From Luidia sarsii (taxonomy: Eukaryota; Echinodermata; Asteroidea; Paxillosida; Luidiidae), in assembly GCA_949987565.1 (NCBI GenBank), contig OX465119.1, positions 12,748,119 to 12,812,118 on the forward strand: DNA of 64,000 nucleotides, written 5' to 3'. A program made the translations under genes and the position numbers. The notes under the pieces are model-generated. The model was not told the origin of the DNA. It ran no database searches and saw only the letters and a program-made list of their open reading frames with translations. Of this stretch, positions 11,176 to 22,830 are shown piece by piece. The number at the start of each line of letters is the position of its first letter. Positions within the stretch are counted from its first letter, which is position 1.

Positions 11176-11341
11176 GAGGGCTAGACTGAGAAAAGGAGAT
11201 CAATGGTCTCTCTGTTCCACCTCAGTCCCCTTTCCCCGGATACCTTGTGTATTGTAACTCTAAACTCTTCTAGGGGCACAGTGGGGGACATACATGTACC
11301 GGTAACGTACCTCTAGATGCTGCTAAAGTCACAGAACTTAA

Positions 11342-11695
11342 AGGCCCTATACAACATTGGTCAAAGTCAACAGATTGCCACACTTTGTGTGTTAAACCAT
11401 TAAACATTCCAAAAACGAAATCCTGCGAAGGTTTTAGCTCAAATGTAATCTGAGAAAGTCAAAAAAAGGAAAAAAATAATAATGGTTTTCGCACCGTTCT
11501 GTAGTGTAAGAAATTGTTTTTGACCCCTGAGTCATAAACGATGTTTGAGTGAAGATTTCTTGAGAAGTACACAAGTACACCATCCCAGACTGTCAGATTT
11601 CAACATGTGGATTCTATTACAGTATGACCATCTACAACTGTGTAAATTAGAAGGAAATCGATGCTTTCCGATCTTCCCAATGTTGTACTGGGCCT
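11342..11695 (+). mobile_element. TTAA-flanked MITE (family D), complete copy
   Basis: Starts AGGCCCTATACAACATTGG and ends CCAATGTTGTACTGGGCCT, with TTAA on both sides (338-341 and 696-699 of this kilobase). Internal landmarks are GCACCGTTCTGTAGTGTAAG, AGTGAAGATTTCTTGAGAAG and CATCTACAACTGTGTAAATT. A second complete copy is at 17397-17773, with partial copies near 16487, 28296 and 46641. The TTAA target and terminal inversion resemble piggyBac-type elements (inference). No transposase is encoded. Confidence 0.85.
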
Positions 11696-11789
11696 TTAAA
11701 TACCCTTGCTACAAATACACATTGTTGTGTACAGCAGTACAACACATACCTGTACAAGTACATGTTCCTTGAGACCCCTCTGCCTAATC

Positions 11790-11895
11790 TCTTAGATTTT
11801 CTCAAAGGATCGAAACATAATACTTTATAAATTTGAGATTTATATTTATGCAGGTCATTTTAGTCAGTGAGCAGTTTGCAACAGTTTGTTTGGTG
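11790..11895 (+). repeat. Degraded family B repeat
   Basis: Retains TCTCAAAGGATCGAAACATA and the tail GCAGGTCATTTTAGTCAGTG, AGCAGTTTGCAACAGTTTG. The hairpin core is partly deleted. Confidence 0.6.
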
Positions 11896-12529
11896 CAAAC
11901 TGCAGAATCTAACAAAGGCAGAAAAAGAGTCATTCAAGTTTTGATTTGTCATTTACATTCAACTTTTTTTTTTTTTGGGTGGAGGTAGTGGTGTGCAATG
12001 GCAAAAACCTCACTACGGTAATTGCCGATCGGGTTTGAAAACACAATCATCTTGCGCATCCCTTAGCGCGTACAGTACATGTATTACATTTAGCCGTGCA
12101 TGTTACACGTGTATGTTTAATAAAGCAAGTGCTGCTGTTTTGATTCAGGACTCTTTTCTAGCCTGTTTTTGACCTCTGGAGTGGCACGATATGGAGTCAA
12201 ATACTCGAGGCTGTCGTGCTGAAGTGCTTTTTATGAAGCCTGAGTCTTGTGCTCAAGAAGCGATTCAATGAAATTGAACCCCCGCCTCCCCCTCCCCCCC
12301 CTCCCCCCCCCCCCTAGCTCTGAAAGTCAGGAAAGCTAGTGCTGGCCATAAATTGTATTCCGCCTTTTGCCCTGCGTCCACCGACCTGAAGGGTCTCCAT
12401 TGTCCGGACAAGTCATTCAAGTGCTGCAGAGAGATGACCCTGTGCTTGCTAATTGCTATCGTCTGGACAAGGGTGGTGGACTGTGTATATACACGTGTGT
12501 GGGGGGGGGGAGGGGGGCATCAATGAGGG

Positions 12530-12985
12530 GTGCTTTCACTGTCCAATTAATCGCGATTTAAACCGCGATTTTAAAAAAAAAGTTTTGGGGGGGCTCGCGT
12601 TCACACAGGGCAAAAAATATTGTGTCACTGAAAATCGTGAACCGATTGTGGTTAGCAGTTGTGGCCAAATGGTACATGTAGATGTGTCCTTGCGCGTAGC
12701 CCATGGAGAGAGACATACAGTACATGTATAAACAAACGCGGCACTTCCTGTCAGTCAGAGCGCAAGCGGTGCATTATGGGATTTAAAAACAACAACAAAG
12801 GTGCGATTCAGCGGAGCATTTCCACAAACACCGCATCGCAGATGAAAGCGGTTGTTTGGAAAAGTCTCACTTATAGTGGAGTCCGAATCACGATTCAAAT
12901 CTCACTAATGATTGTGTTTATTGTGTCCACACACACACACACACACAAAGTGGAGCTTGAATCTCGATTCAAATCACAAATATCC
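12530..12985 (+). mobile_element. Family C MITE, near full-length
   Basis: Contains ATCGCGATTTAAACCGCGAT, CGTGAACCGATTGTGGTTAG, ACTTCCTGTCAGTCAGAGCG, AGTGGAGTCCGAATCACGAT and an internal CA microsatellite (about 12927-12948). The order of blocks is the same as in the copy at 4050-4520. Confidence 0.7.
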
Positions 12986-13019
12986 GTTCCTCATGTTCTT
13001 TCCACTCTTTTCGCCCGAG

Positions 13020-13075
13020 ATTTATGTGTTGCAAGTCATTTTAGTCAGTGAGCAGTTTGCAATAGTTTAAGTAAA
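13020..13075 (+). repeat. Family B tail fragment
   Basis: Only the tail remains: CAAGTCATTTTAGTCAGTGA then GCAGTTTGCAATAGTTT. Confidence 0.55.
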
Positions 13076-13147
13076 GAAGAGCGGAATTCAAGTCAAAAAC
13101 GATTAATAAGACTTGATGCTTTGCATGGTCATTGGTGGGTGAATCAA

Positions 13148-13590
13148 TATAGGAAAGGTTTGCGGTGACACCATGTGTAAGGTCTCTTTAAGAAGAGGTG
13201 TGGTTCTGAAAAGAACCTGAGTCACGGCAACACTTGAGGAAGGCCAGCTCTACGGAGAGCTGGCCATCAACCTAGTCGGGGATTTCGAACGTACGTCCAT
13301 CCGTCGTTTGAAACTCATCAACAACCTGACCTTCCTCAAGCGTTGCCCCGACTCGGGTTCTTTTCAGAACCACACCTCTTCTTTAAGAGACCTTATACGT
13401 GGTGTCACCGCAAACCCTCCTATAGAGTTATCACTCAGGTTCTTTTCAGAACCACACCTCTTCTTTAAGAGACCTTATACGTGGTGTCACCGCAAACCCT
13501 CCTATAGAGTTATCACTCGGTTCTTTTCAGAACCACACCTCTTCTTTAAGAGACCTTATACGTGGTGTCACCGCAAACCTTTCCTATATC
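13148..13590. mobile_element. Histone-stem-loop-like element (family A) with inverted ends and triplicated right arm
   Basis: The left arm (13148-13220) reads AGGAAAGGTTTGCGGTGACA, a purine-rich box and the hairpin on the minus strand (13202-13217). The right arm is its inverted copy, present three times in tandem with 81-82 bp spacing (hairpins at 13356-13371, 13438-13453, 13519-13534), ending CACCGCAAACCTTTCCTATA. Every hairpin is GGTTCTTTTCAGAACC read outward, followed by ACACCTCTTCTTTAAGAGAC. The centre has a second perfect hairpin (GGCCAGCTCT / AGAGCTGGCC, about 13241-13265). No coding frame is recognised, so it is a non-autonomous mobile element. Confidence 0.75.
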
Positions 13591-14411
13591 GAAAATGATT
13601 GACATCAAATGGAAGCGGGGCTTGTAAATCCTGTTTACACGAGGGCGATTTTGTTCCTGCTTAGCAGATTTTCACGCTAAAGCGGCTCCGTGAAACTGGC
13701 TTCTGCAAGGATGGAAACGTCCGGCTGTCTACCTTTCCACTCTTGATTGCATTCACATGAGAAAGGCTTTGACACGTATGCAGGCATCTTTCCAATCACA
13801 CCATTGCATTTCTTAGTCTTTTCTCCCCCCCCCCCTCCTCATCTTAAAGCTTCAAGACAGATTGTTTGTTCATTTGGAGTCTCTCCTCCCAACTGCACAG
13901 GAAATGAGGGTTTTTTATTTTCCTTTCAACCATGCAAGCTTGAGCTGTGATGCGTTCATCGGTTCCGTATAATTGAGTAAGGGCCCGTAATCTTTTTATT
14001 TTTTTTGTGATTTCTTAATTTTCTCCCTTCCCACTCCCCCCCCCTCCTCCTCCTTCTCCGGAGATTGGCTCGTCTGTCCTTGATGGAAAAGCCAATGCCT
14101 CTTCTGTTTCACTGTCCGGAGGCGTCAAGCTCTAGGGAGCCAGCGCGAGCAAAGTTTGTTAGTCTTCGTCGCGCCCTTCCCAACGCCTAGCCTCTCCCGG
14201 CTCGGCACGCGCGGTGACTTCTCAGGCGGACGTGCGGGCTCTGTCGGGTCAACAGAGGGGCCCCAGATGGCCGTATCTTTTTTGGGGGGGGGGCTGACAA
14301 GTACGCAAACACAAACTACATGGACGCATCGGTGACGGGTAAAGATGGCCATGTTGAGTCCTACCCATGAATGATGTCAACTACATAGCACTAGACTAAC
14401 TACATTGTACA

Positions 14412-14615
14412 TGTACATGCAGTTTCCTAAGCTTACAACTACATGTACATGGTACTACTGTACATATGTAAATTGTACTACTGTACATTTACATGGTACT
14501 ACTGTACCGGTACATGTACCGATAGATTTACATGGTACTACTGTACCGGTAGATTTACATGGTACTACTGTACCGGTACATGTACCGATAGATTTACATG
14601 TACATGTACATCAGA
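14412..14615. repeat. TACATGTAC / GGTACTACTGTACCGG tandem repeat
   Basis: Overlapping tandem copies of ACATGGTACTACTGTACCGG and TACATGTACCGATAGATTT with palindromic cores. Shorter TACATGTAC clusters occur through the window (for example 153-185, 40591-40612). Confidence 0.8.
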
Positions 14616-15395
14616 TGGAATGGAGTGGGACAAGAAATCTAAATAAACATGTAGCGCTCTGTAATATCCTTGTATTCTTTAGCTTCTGTCTGCACACTAC
14701 CGCACTCTGCCCTATTCTGTGGAAAGAACAGAGCATACTTTTGCTGAGATCACAATATGCCTGCCTTACCTGACACACAGTGCATATTGAGATGATTTCT
14801 CTCAGAAATCCATGCTAGCCAATGACTGATGCCATTGACAGAGGGCAATGTTGAAAAGGGCAGAGGGAGGGGAAGTCGTGGGGGTGGGGAAATAACGAGG
14901 CGGCCCGTAATTAATAGTTGACATGATCGTTAAGCCATCTGGTGTAGCCACTGACTGATGGCGCACTCCCCCTTTCCCCCCCCCCCCCCCTGCTCCACCT
15001 CACCACCGTCCAACGGTCAGATCGTATCGCAGCCCAGTCGTCCACGCCAAGAACTGACGTCATGTCTCAGTGTCTCGTACCGGTACTCCCGACCCCCTGC
15101 CGACAGTCCGTAGCTCGCTCGTTAACACCCCACCATCCCCAATCTACCTCATCTGAGATTGCTTTGTCCAAGCCCCATCCGCTGTTCGGTGTCCCATCCA
15201 TTTGTTGGGCGGGGAAGATTTCATAGCAGTTGTCTAATGCTTGGCATTTTCACCTCTCAGACAAACTTCAGTTCTGTTGTTGATGTCCTCAAGGACATTG
15301 TACATGTAACTTTCATCATTATCAGTCTGTTGAAGAAAACAATCCAACGAAAAAATAAATCCCTGCATGAAATTTTTTTTAATTATTATTATTGT

Positions 15396-15419
15396 TTTTT
15401 TTTTTTTTTTTTTTTTTTT
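15396..15419. repeat. Poly-T run
   Basis: A homopolymeric T run of about 24 bases preceded by AATTATTATTATTG, possibly the tail of a minus-strand retroposed sequence. No element body was identified. Confidence 0.6.
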
Positions 15420-16439
15420 GAGAAGTAATCTCCAGGGTGACATTTACTACTTGGCTGCAGAAATTGATTTTTCCATTTAGTCAAGGCTTGGTGGCGTGTG
15501 TTATAGGTCCTTGGGGGGGTACAGATGAAAGGGTCAGTCGGGGTTGATTTCTTAGACTCGCACTGGATGGCTAAAGGGCTTTGCTACGTTCCTCCTTGGA
15601 GATGCTCGCGAGTTGCACGCTGCAGCCGGCAATGCACGACTGTCTGTAGGACCACTAAAATTAAAATGATTGGCGAAAGTTATCGGTTTGACGGCATCTG
15701 TACGGTACGGGGTAGTTAATCTGCCGGGAAGCCCCTTTACCACCACTTACTTCTCTCACTTCCAACTGTACGTGCACCTGAGTCCCTTCCCACCTGTTCC
15801 TTGCACTTGTCACTCTGCCGTTTAAGAAGATTCAACTTGGATTAGGTCGAAATGTCAATTTTTATTAATTTAAAAAAAAATTTTTTTTACTGGCATGGAG
15901 ATTTCTGCATGCAATCAGAATCTGGAATTTGTATCGTCATTCAAGTCATCCAAGTTTTTGTGTGGAATGCCCTCTACTCCCCTTCTGCCCCCCCTCCTCC
16001 CACCCTCAAGAACGCCCCTTGGATGCAAAATGTAAAAGTTCCCTTCGACCAGACATTCCTTTCAGTGGAGCGAAAAATTGACTCGGGAACGATAGTGGTC
16101 CGCGAGGCGATAACCCCAATGGGAGGGAAGCCATGGAATCCCTCGCTCCCTCTCCCCGTGTCAGAGACTGTCCAGTGAATGAGGTGCTGTACCTACACTG
16201 TAACATATTACTTGTATGCTGGGGAAAGGAAGTGGAGGGGTATGAGGGAGACATTGACTATGCAGGAGATTGTAGCCTGCCAACAAAACTTGGCACGATA
16301 GGTGCAAGTTTGTTGTCTTTATCTTTCCAGAGGTTACGGGTTGACCCAGAGACGATACAGTAGTGGGAAAAAAGATGAAGGGTTTTCTGTGGTAAATCTT
16401 AGCTCGGCTGGCCTTCTTTGGGTTTAGACCGACCTACAT

Positions 16440-16716
16440 TTCTCCTCCCCTCCCCTCCCCTCCCCTCCCCTCCCCTTCCCTTCCCCGAAGGTTTTAACTC
16501 AAATGGTAATCTGAGAAAGTAGGAGAAGGCAAACAAAGTCACAGTTTTTGCACCGTTCTGTAGTATAAGAAATAGTGTATTACTCGCAAGCAATAAACTA
16601 CCTTATTTGTCGATGTTCGAGTGAAGATTTCTTGAGAAATACAGCTTTTCAGACTGTAACTGTAAGACCATGAGGATTCTATCATGACCATCTACAAACT
16701 GTGTAAATTAGAAGGA
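16440..16716 (+). mobile_element. TCCCC microsatellite joined to a 5'-truncated family D MITE
   Basis: A TCCCC pentamer run (16443-16486) abuts a D-family body starting at GAAGGTTTTAACTCAAATGG and ending GTGTAAATTAGAAGGATCCT. Both TTAA-flanked ends are missing, unlike the copies at 11342 and 17397. Confidence 0.7.
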
Positions 16717-17222
16717 TCCTTGAAATGTATGCATATATATGCAAATAATAGGAGGTACAAAATAGACACCCTTTCCTTGGAAGTCCCCCCGCCCATCATG
16801 TACACTATACCCATGAACGATCTGAATAGAACGTCTTCCTGAACAATCCAGATTCTGACCAGACAAACCAACAATCAGAAATGTTCCTAGCTTCTTCTTG
16901 TTCTTGGTCATTTGCAGGTATTTTTTCAGTTTGATTATTGTTATTATTATTTTTTGGGGGGAAGGGGGAGGCCTCCATCCACCCTCCCTCCATCCCCCCC
17001 CCACCCATCCCTCCATCCATCATCCTCAAGATCTGCTTCTTTGCTAACCACCTTGAAAGTTCAACTTGTCTCCACTCTCCCTCCCGAGTCCTTTCCTCCC
17101 GAAAAAGTCGTCAGGTAGTCGGCTTCAAGTCTGGGCATGTCCGATCTGATCCACTTTGAGTTTGGGAGAAAAAAAATATCAGTCATTGGCCTGTAAAGGA
17201 AGTACATGTCGGTCTGCTGTAT

Positions 17223-17223
17223 A

Positions 17224-17254
<31 letters not shown>
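17223..17254. repeat. (CT)n microsatellite
   Basis: A short uninterrupted CT run followed by C/T-rich sequence to about 17300. Confidence 0.9.
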
Positions 17255-17396
17255 CCCCACCCTCTCCCTTTCCTTTTCTTCCTCCATTCCCTTTTCTCTC
17301 TGGTTCACAATACAGATAGACTCAGGCTAGACTCGAACACGTACTGTAGGAGACCCGAGACAGGTCCATATCTCACTCATACTGATGATGTTTTAA

Positions 17397-17773
17397 AGGC
17401 CCTATACAACATTGATAAAGGTCAAAAAGATTGCCACAATTTGTATGTAAAACCATTAAACTTTCTCCAAACAAGAAATCCTGCAAAGGTTTTAGTTAGT
17501 AGAAAGTAGTAGAAAAAAGTATCCATTTTTTTTTTTTTTTAAAGTAGAAAAAGGCAAAAAATCATCACGGTTTTCGCACTGTTCTGTAGTGTAAAAGATA
17601 GTTTATCACTCGCGAGTAATAAACTATTTGTCGAGTGAAGATTTCTCGAGAGGTACAGCATCCTAGACCGTAAGATGTCAACGTGAGGATTCTATCATGA
17701 TCATCTACAAACTGCGTAAAGGAAATCTGCGGACATCGATGTTTTCTGATCTTCCTAATGTTGTATTTGGCCT
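17397..17773 (+). mobile_element. TTAA-flanked MITE (family D), complete copy 2
   Basis: Begins AGGCCCTATACAACATTGAT and ends CCTAATGTTGTATTTGGCCT with TTAA immediately outside each end (17393-17396 and 17774-17777). Internal blocks are in the same order as the copy at 11342-11695. A poly-T expansion (about 17526-17540) lies inside. Confidence 0.85.
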
Positions 17774-17964
17774 TTAAATGTCTGCAAAACCTTCACATAT
17801 ACAGGTACATGTATATGTGCCTTTCACAAGATCTTATTGGCGTTGTTAAGGCAAGGCAGTTAGGGGGGTGGGGAGCAGGATAAAGCCAGGATTTGTCGGC
17901 ACTAGTCACCTCCCACCTCATGGCATTTGACGAAATCTGATTAAAGAAACGACAACAACCGCGG

Positions 17965-18085
17965 AAATACAGAGGGTCGGACGTTTTGATCGAAGGTCCT
18001 GCTAGGATCGGGAAAAAAAACCCCATCAGGCCCTCTAAATTTGTGAGATTAGGACCATTTAAGTCAGTAAGCAGTTGTACAGTGC
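17965..18085. repeat. Family B inverted pair, degraded
   Basis: A minus-strand core fragment (GGTCGGACGTTTTGATC) runs into a plus core (AAGGTCCTGCTAGGATCGGG) and tail (AAGTCAGTAAGCAGTTG). Confidence 0.6.
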
Positions 18086-18131
18086 TCCTCGGAAGTACAT
18101 GGGCTAAGTTCGATATAAATCTCTCCATTGG

Positions 18132-18335
18132 TGAGAATGTAATTCAATGAGGGTTTGCCCTACTCAAAGTGCGTGCACAGTATAACCAGCACTGAGCAAT
18201 GCATGCTCAATACTTTGCCTGCCGAAAATGCCTGCCGAAAAAAAAAGAAAAAAAAAGTACGGTCAGCTTGGGCGGGATTCGAACCCTCAAACTGGCTGGA
18301 CGCATTGGAAGACAAACACATGCCATGGTGCAAAT
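18132..18335 (-). mobile_element. tRNA-derived SINE (family I)
   Basis: On the minus strand a B-box-like GGGTTCGAATCCCGCCC is followed by an A/T-rich linker and ends with GGGCAAACCCTCATTGAAT. Related copies are at 22490-22830 and 27480-27700. The A box is degenerate, so this is a SINE relic and not a tRNA gene. Confidence 0.55.
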
Positions 18336-19189
18336 GATGTTCACATGTACACGCATTGTGAAGGCTCACTCAGCACGGACTTTCAAAATAGCTTTCAGTG
18401 TTAACGTTGACCTTCTGCGAGCTTGCACTTTCAAAAATTCCACAGCCACGTTTGTTTGTTTGCTTGTTAGCCGGAGATGAAAAAAAAAGAGAAGAAATCA
18501 CTACTGACCTTTTGCGAGTGCTTGGATCGTACTTTAATCCAAGGCTAACTCCCTCTTGGATCGCATCTTCATTCGTTTGCGAGGGACGGGAATATAATCT
18601 TGCACGAGAAGCAGGGAGGAGTAGAGAAGGAGGAAAAAAAAAAGCAGACCAGGAAGAGGGAGAGATCGGAGTAGGCTTGTGCCCGGAGACAGTATTTCTC
18701 CCTCCTTCCCATCGTCTTCTGCGCATCCATTTTGCACGAGCCCCCCCCCCCCCCACGATTGGAAATGTAATAAATACCTAGCCAGGATCTGGTCTCCTCG
18801 CCTCAATCTAATTCAGCCCCCCATCCCATCCCATCCTGCAAGCAACCCCTCTAGGCAGACTGGCACAGTAGTCCGTAGTACGTACATGTATGTGGGCATG
18901 TGGCCGGGAAAGGTAAGCGGGAGAAAGGGGTGGTCGCTGTTTAGTTTATGAATCAGAGTCTCGGCACTGTCGTTTCGTTAACACCTCATTAATTGCGCGC
19001 AGAACATCCGCAGGGAGGCGCATCTGAAGACATTCAGGCCTCGAGAATGTCAAGAAACCCCCCCCCCCCCCTTCTCTCCCTCTCTCTCAAAAAAAATACA
19101 CACACTCAAAAGTGGGCTATAATCTATTAAAAGCACCCCTAAAAACACACAATCTTCAGCCAGTCGAGGGATTTGTAGTCCGGAAATGT

Positions 19190-19340
19190 GGAGTGGAAGT
19201 TTTTGCAGTGACACCATGTAACATACAGTATCTCTTCCGCGAAGGAGTGTGCGGCTCAACATGTCAGGCAGTGTGTATTCTGCCCATTTTCAGGAGACAG
19301 TGTGTACAGTGTACACTGCCCGGAACGATGAGTTAGCTGC
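19190..19340 (-). mobile_element. Degraded family A element
   Basis: Retains TTTTGCAGTGACACCATGTA, a CTCTT box and GCAGTGTGTATTCTGCCCAT, TTTTCAGGAGACAG, which parallel the copy at 27730-27910. The 16-nt histone-like hairpin has decayed. Confidence 0.45.
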
Positions 19341-20252
19341 TTGAAGATTGAATGAAATCAATGAATGATGACCACTAAATACAACCGCTAAGCAGTAATT
19401 TGTTTTCAGTGGCAACTTTTGAACAAATTTGTTCCCACTACTGAAGTTCCCTCTACTCAGTTTTGTTCCTTTCTTCTTTGAAAATAAAGTAAGCCCAGTA
19501 GTGTTCGACCTGAACGACTTTTTTTGTTCTAATTCTTGACTGGCCATCTGGGCTACTGGATTGATAATTGATATGTTCACTGGCCTGCCAGTCTGTTTCA
19601 TTGGCCTGCATGTTACAGTGGGCTGCCAATTCCCCCACATTGTGAGAATTGTTTGCATTCTTGCAGAAACATTACATGGTATGTAGCTTTACTGGAGTGC
19701 CACCCTAAATGTGAAAAGGAAATTCAAAGGCTACTATTGGAGGAGTTCCAGCTACCGTAGGGGGGATTGGAACCCGCAACTCATCACAGGATCGCCGGCC
19801 CTAACATCCCCCTCCCCACACAGTTCATCGCAGGTGTCGATATTAGCAGGTGTGAATGCACTAGTCTGAAGGAGGTTCGATATTTCTTCACGCTGTCTGC
19901 GATTCCCCCCCCCCCTTCCTTCCTCCTCTTTACCCCATGCCTTCCCCCATGAGGCACTCAGCAAGGCGGCTGGAACATCAAGAAGGGACGGATGGTCACC
20001 CTCGGCCTCCAACTCCCTCCCTCCTCCCTCCCTCCCCTATATGCCATACTTGAATTATTTACTTCGGAAGATGTTTGCCGTGGTCAATTTGGCTGCTCGT
20101 AAATTCTTTCTTCTCCCCCCCCCCCCTTGAGAGGGTCTGTGGGCTGCCAAGGCAACAGCTACAGTGTATGCACAAGAATCTGGCAGTGCTAAGTGTCCAA
20201 ATAGGTACCCCCTCTTACCTACTAGAAATAGCCACTTGCATGTGGCACAGTG

Positions 20253-20660
20253 TCTTCTCCCCCTCTTCCTCCTCCTCCGGTCCTCTTTCTCCTCTTCCCA
20301 CTCCTCATTCTCTTCCCCTCCTCATTTACCATCTGCATCTCCTACTCCTCTTCTCCCATTCTTCCTCCTCCCTTTCTACCCCTCATCAGTTCTCTCCTCT
20401 TCTTCCTCCTCCTCCTCCATCTCCACCTCCACCTCCTCCTCCTCCTACTCCTACTCCTACTCCTCCTCCACCTGCACCTCCTCCTCCTCCTTCACTTCCA
20501 CCTCCTCCTCCAGTGCCCACCTCCTCCTCCACCTCCTCCTCCACCTCCTCCTCCACCTCCTCCTCCACCTCCACCTCCACCTCCACCACCCTTATCCTTC
20601 TCATCCTCCTTTTCTCCCCCTCCTCCTCCTTTTCTCCCCCTCCTCCCCCTCCTCCCATCC
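20253..20660. repeat. Interrupted (TCC)n trinucleotide tract
   Basis: About 400 bp of CTCCTC with CCA and CTA variants, giving open frames in all three plus phases. It is a simple repeat, not a gene. Confidence 0.95.
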
Positions 20661-21869
20661 GACACTCAACAAATATAGAAACATGTTGGCTCCCTGGAAA
20701 CCTGCACATGAATGCTAAAGGTCTGATCGATATAAACCATTAGCTGTCGAGCACGGCGCATCCCAAGACTGCTGCCCATGGATGGTCCAGACAAGCGGAC
20801 AGAGAAAACATGGCAAGCGGACCATTAAAAAAGAAAATGATAATAAAAAATGCCCCCCCCCCCAAAAAAAAAAAAAAATCAAAAAAAAAAATCATATATT
20901 TTTTTTATAAAGGGACACGCTTTGGGCCACATGTCCTGAATATGGTTGTCATGGCAATGGAGGTTTTTTTATATGCTAGAACACAACAGGCTTGATTGCC
21001 TTGCATTGCGAATGGCTCTGTTGATTTACCATGGCTGACAAGCGTGCATCTTTGCCATCATCAAAGATGGAAAATGATAAGTGATGGACCAGCTTATGAA
21101 ATTTTCAACCGATAAGCATTTTTCAGGATTTTGTCAGACAGGGAGTTGATAGAATGATGAATAGGCGGTGTTTTTTTGGTCATTTTATGGCGAGTTTTTT
21201 TTATGTGTGTTCCCATTTCTTTTGGAGTGGCGTTGCTTGATGACTGTCTAAAGTGAAACGAGCCACTGGCTTGGATGTACTTAGGCTAATTGGCCTTAAT
21301 GGGAAAAAAAATCGTCAGGGAGGGAACAGGAGAGGGCTTCGGAGTCGTCTAGTGGTCGAGGGTCCGGTGTTGGGTGAAGGGAGGGGATGGGAAGGGGTAT
21401 GCCTGTCCCTGATATTATCTATGGCAATATATCTGTGGCCGTTTTCGAAATGACGGCGTTAGAAACGAGCGTTTGCCCCAGGTTCTTGGTTAATACTCTG
21501 CACCAATCAAGCCAACAAACCTTAACAATTCGGAAACAATCCACAGCCTGGATTTTCAGGTTTTGTCAGACGGAGACGAAGCCTGAGCCCGAGCCTAAGC
21601 CTTCATTTCGAAAACGGCCTATGTGTGCTGTGTGTAGTTCGTATTATGTATGTGTGTGTTTCTGATTTGAACGTTCTGGGCTGTCTGTTCAATGGGGCAT
21701 GAATCACAGTGCGAAGCAAGGAGAGCACTATCCTGCACACGGACTCTACCTGCATTTAGTCATATGCGGTGCATGTCATAATTATGCAGTGTACAATCAA
21801 ACATGTAGTATGTACCGGTGCATGTTCATAGGTACATTGTACAAGTACATACATGTGCTTTTATCTCAA

Positions 21870-22155
21870 AAATTAGAGGGCCTGACGTTTTGATCCTAGC
21901 AGGACCTTTCTCAAAGGCAAAGTGACAAGGACATACTTGTACATAGACAGTCGTTGGAAGGAAAGCCCTGACACATACGACAGAGGAAGATGAAGTTAAT
22001 AAAAAAAAAACTGTTGCAAACTGCTCACTGACTAAAATGAACTACATTTTTTCTCAAAAGTTAGAGGGCCTGACGTTTCGATCCTAGCAGGATCTTTTTC
22101 AAAGGCAAAGGTCCTGCTAGGATCAAAACGTCAGGCCCTCTAACTTTTGAGATGA
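21870..22155. repeat. Family B: one copy plus a tight inverted pair
   Basis: A minus-oriented core lies at 21872-21920. At 22013-22155 a minus tail and core (CTGTTGCAAACTGCTCACTG onward) is followed by a plus core ending in TCAGGCCCTCTAACTTTTGA, so about 95 bp can fold back almost perfectly. Confidence 0.8.
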
Positions 22156-22299
22156 CAGAGGAAGGACAAAAGGGAAGGAGAGGGATGCAGATGTGCGCTA
22201 TTAACTTCAAGTACATACTTTTGTGCACATGTCAAGAACATCCACACCAGGAGAGCCTGGGTTCATCAAACTTTAGTCAGATGTGTACAAAGACTTTGC

Positions 22300-22485
22300 T
22301 GTGTAGTGGAACGTCACTATATTTAACAAACATCCCGGTATCCACGAAAATTGCTTGGTATAGCGGTCCTTCGTTACAGCAGTTGCGGCCACATATTTTG
22401 TACACAGAAATTGGAAGCCAAAGGGCATGTTCGGTATAGCCGAATGTTCGGTATATCGGCGTCCGTTATAGCTGTACATGTATCT
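22300..22485. repeat. Inverted-repeat segment with GTATAGC motifs
   Basis: GTGGAACGTCACTATATTTA on the left and repeated GGTATAGC / GGTATATCGG / CGTTATAGCTG on the right suggest an old foldback element. No closer assignment was made. Confidence 0.35.
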
Positions 22486-22489
22486 CAAA

Positions 22490-22830
22490 TTCTCAATGAG
22501 GGTTTGCCCTACATGCCTGTCATGTAATTAGCTCTGCCCGATTGCCTGCTGTTAAAAAAACGCAGTGGCTGTTGTTACGGCAGTCGGCTGTGTGGTTCCC
22601 TGACTTCAAAGTATTTGTCAGGATGTTTAGCTCTTGGAACCTGACTATCAGCTAATAGACTGGTTCAACCAGCCTGCAATGCTGACGAAATACAATCAAG
22701 TCAGGGAACCACACGGACGACTGCCGTAACAACAGCCACTGCGTAAAAAAAAACCCCACCAAAACAGGCAGCTCGGGCGGGATTTGAACCCTTGAAGCTA
22801 CAAATGTACCTGACAGGCTAGGGAAGAAGA
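22490..22830 (-). mobile_element. tRNA-derived SINE (family I) interrupted by a hairpin MITE
   Basis: The SINE end TCAATGAGGGTTTGCCCTAC (22493 on) and its B-box side GGGCGGGATTTGAACCCTTG (about 22778-22797) are separated by a 183-bp insert at the A-rich linker. The uninterrupted relative at 18132-18335 shows the linker intact. Confidence 0.55.
22561..22743. mobile_element. Hairpin MITE, 62-bp inverted arms
   Basis: The left arm from CGCAGTGGCTGTTGTTACGG (22561-22622) and the right arm ending CCGTAACAACAGCCACTGCG (22682-22743) are inverted with only a few mismatches. About 60 bp lies between. A TAAAAAAA-like sequence borders both sides (before 22561 and after 22743), compatible with a target duplication in the host SINE's A-tract. 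Confidence 0.75.

Noticed and set aside
13356..13590. CRISPR-like array of regularly spaced hairpins
   Set aside because: Three 81-82 bp units are tandem copies without unique spacers, in a eukaryotic intron.
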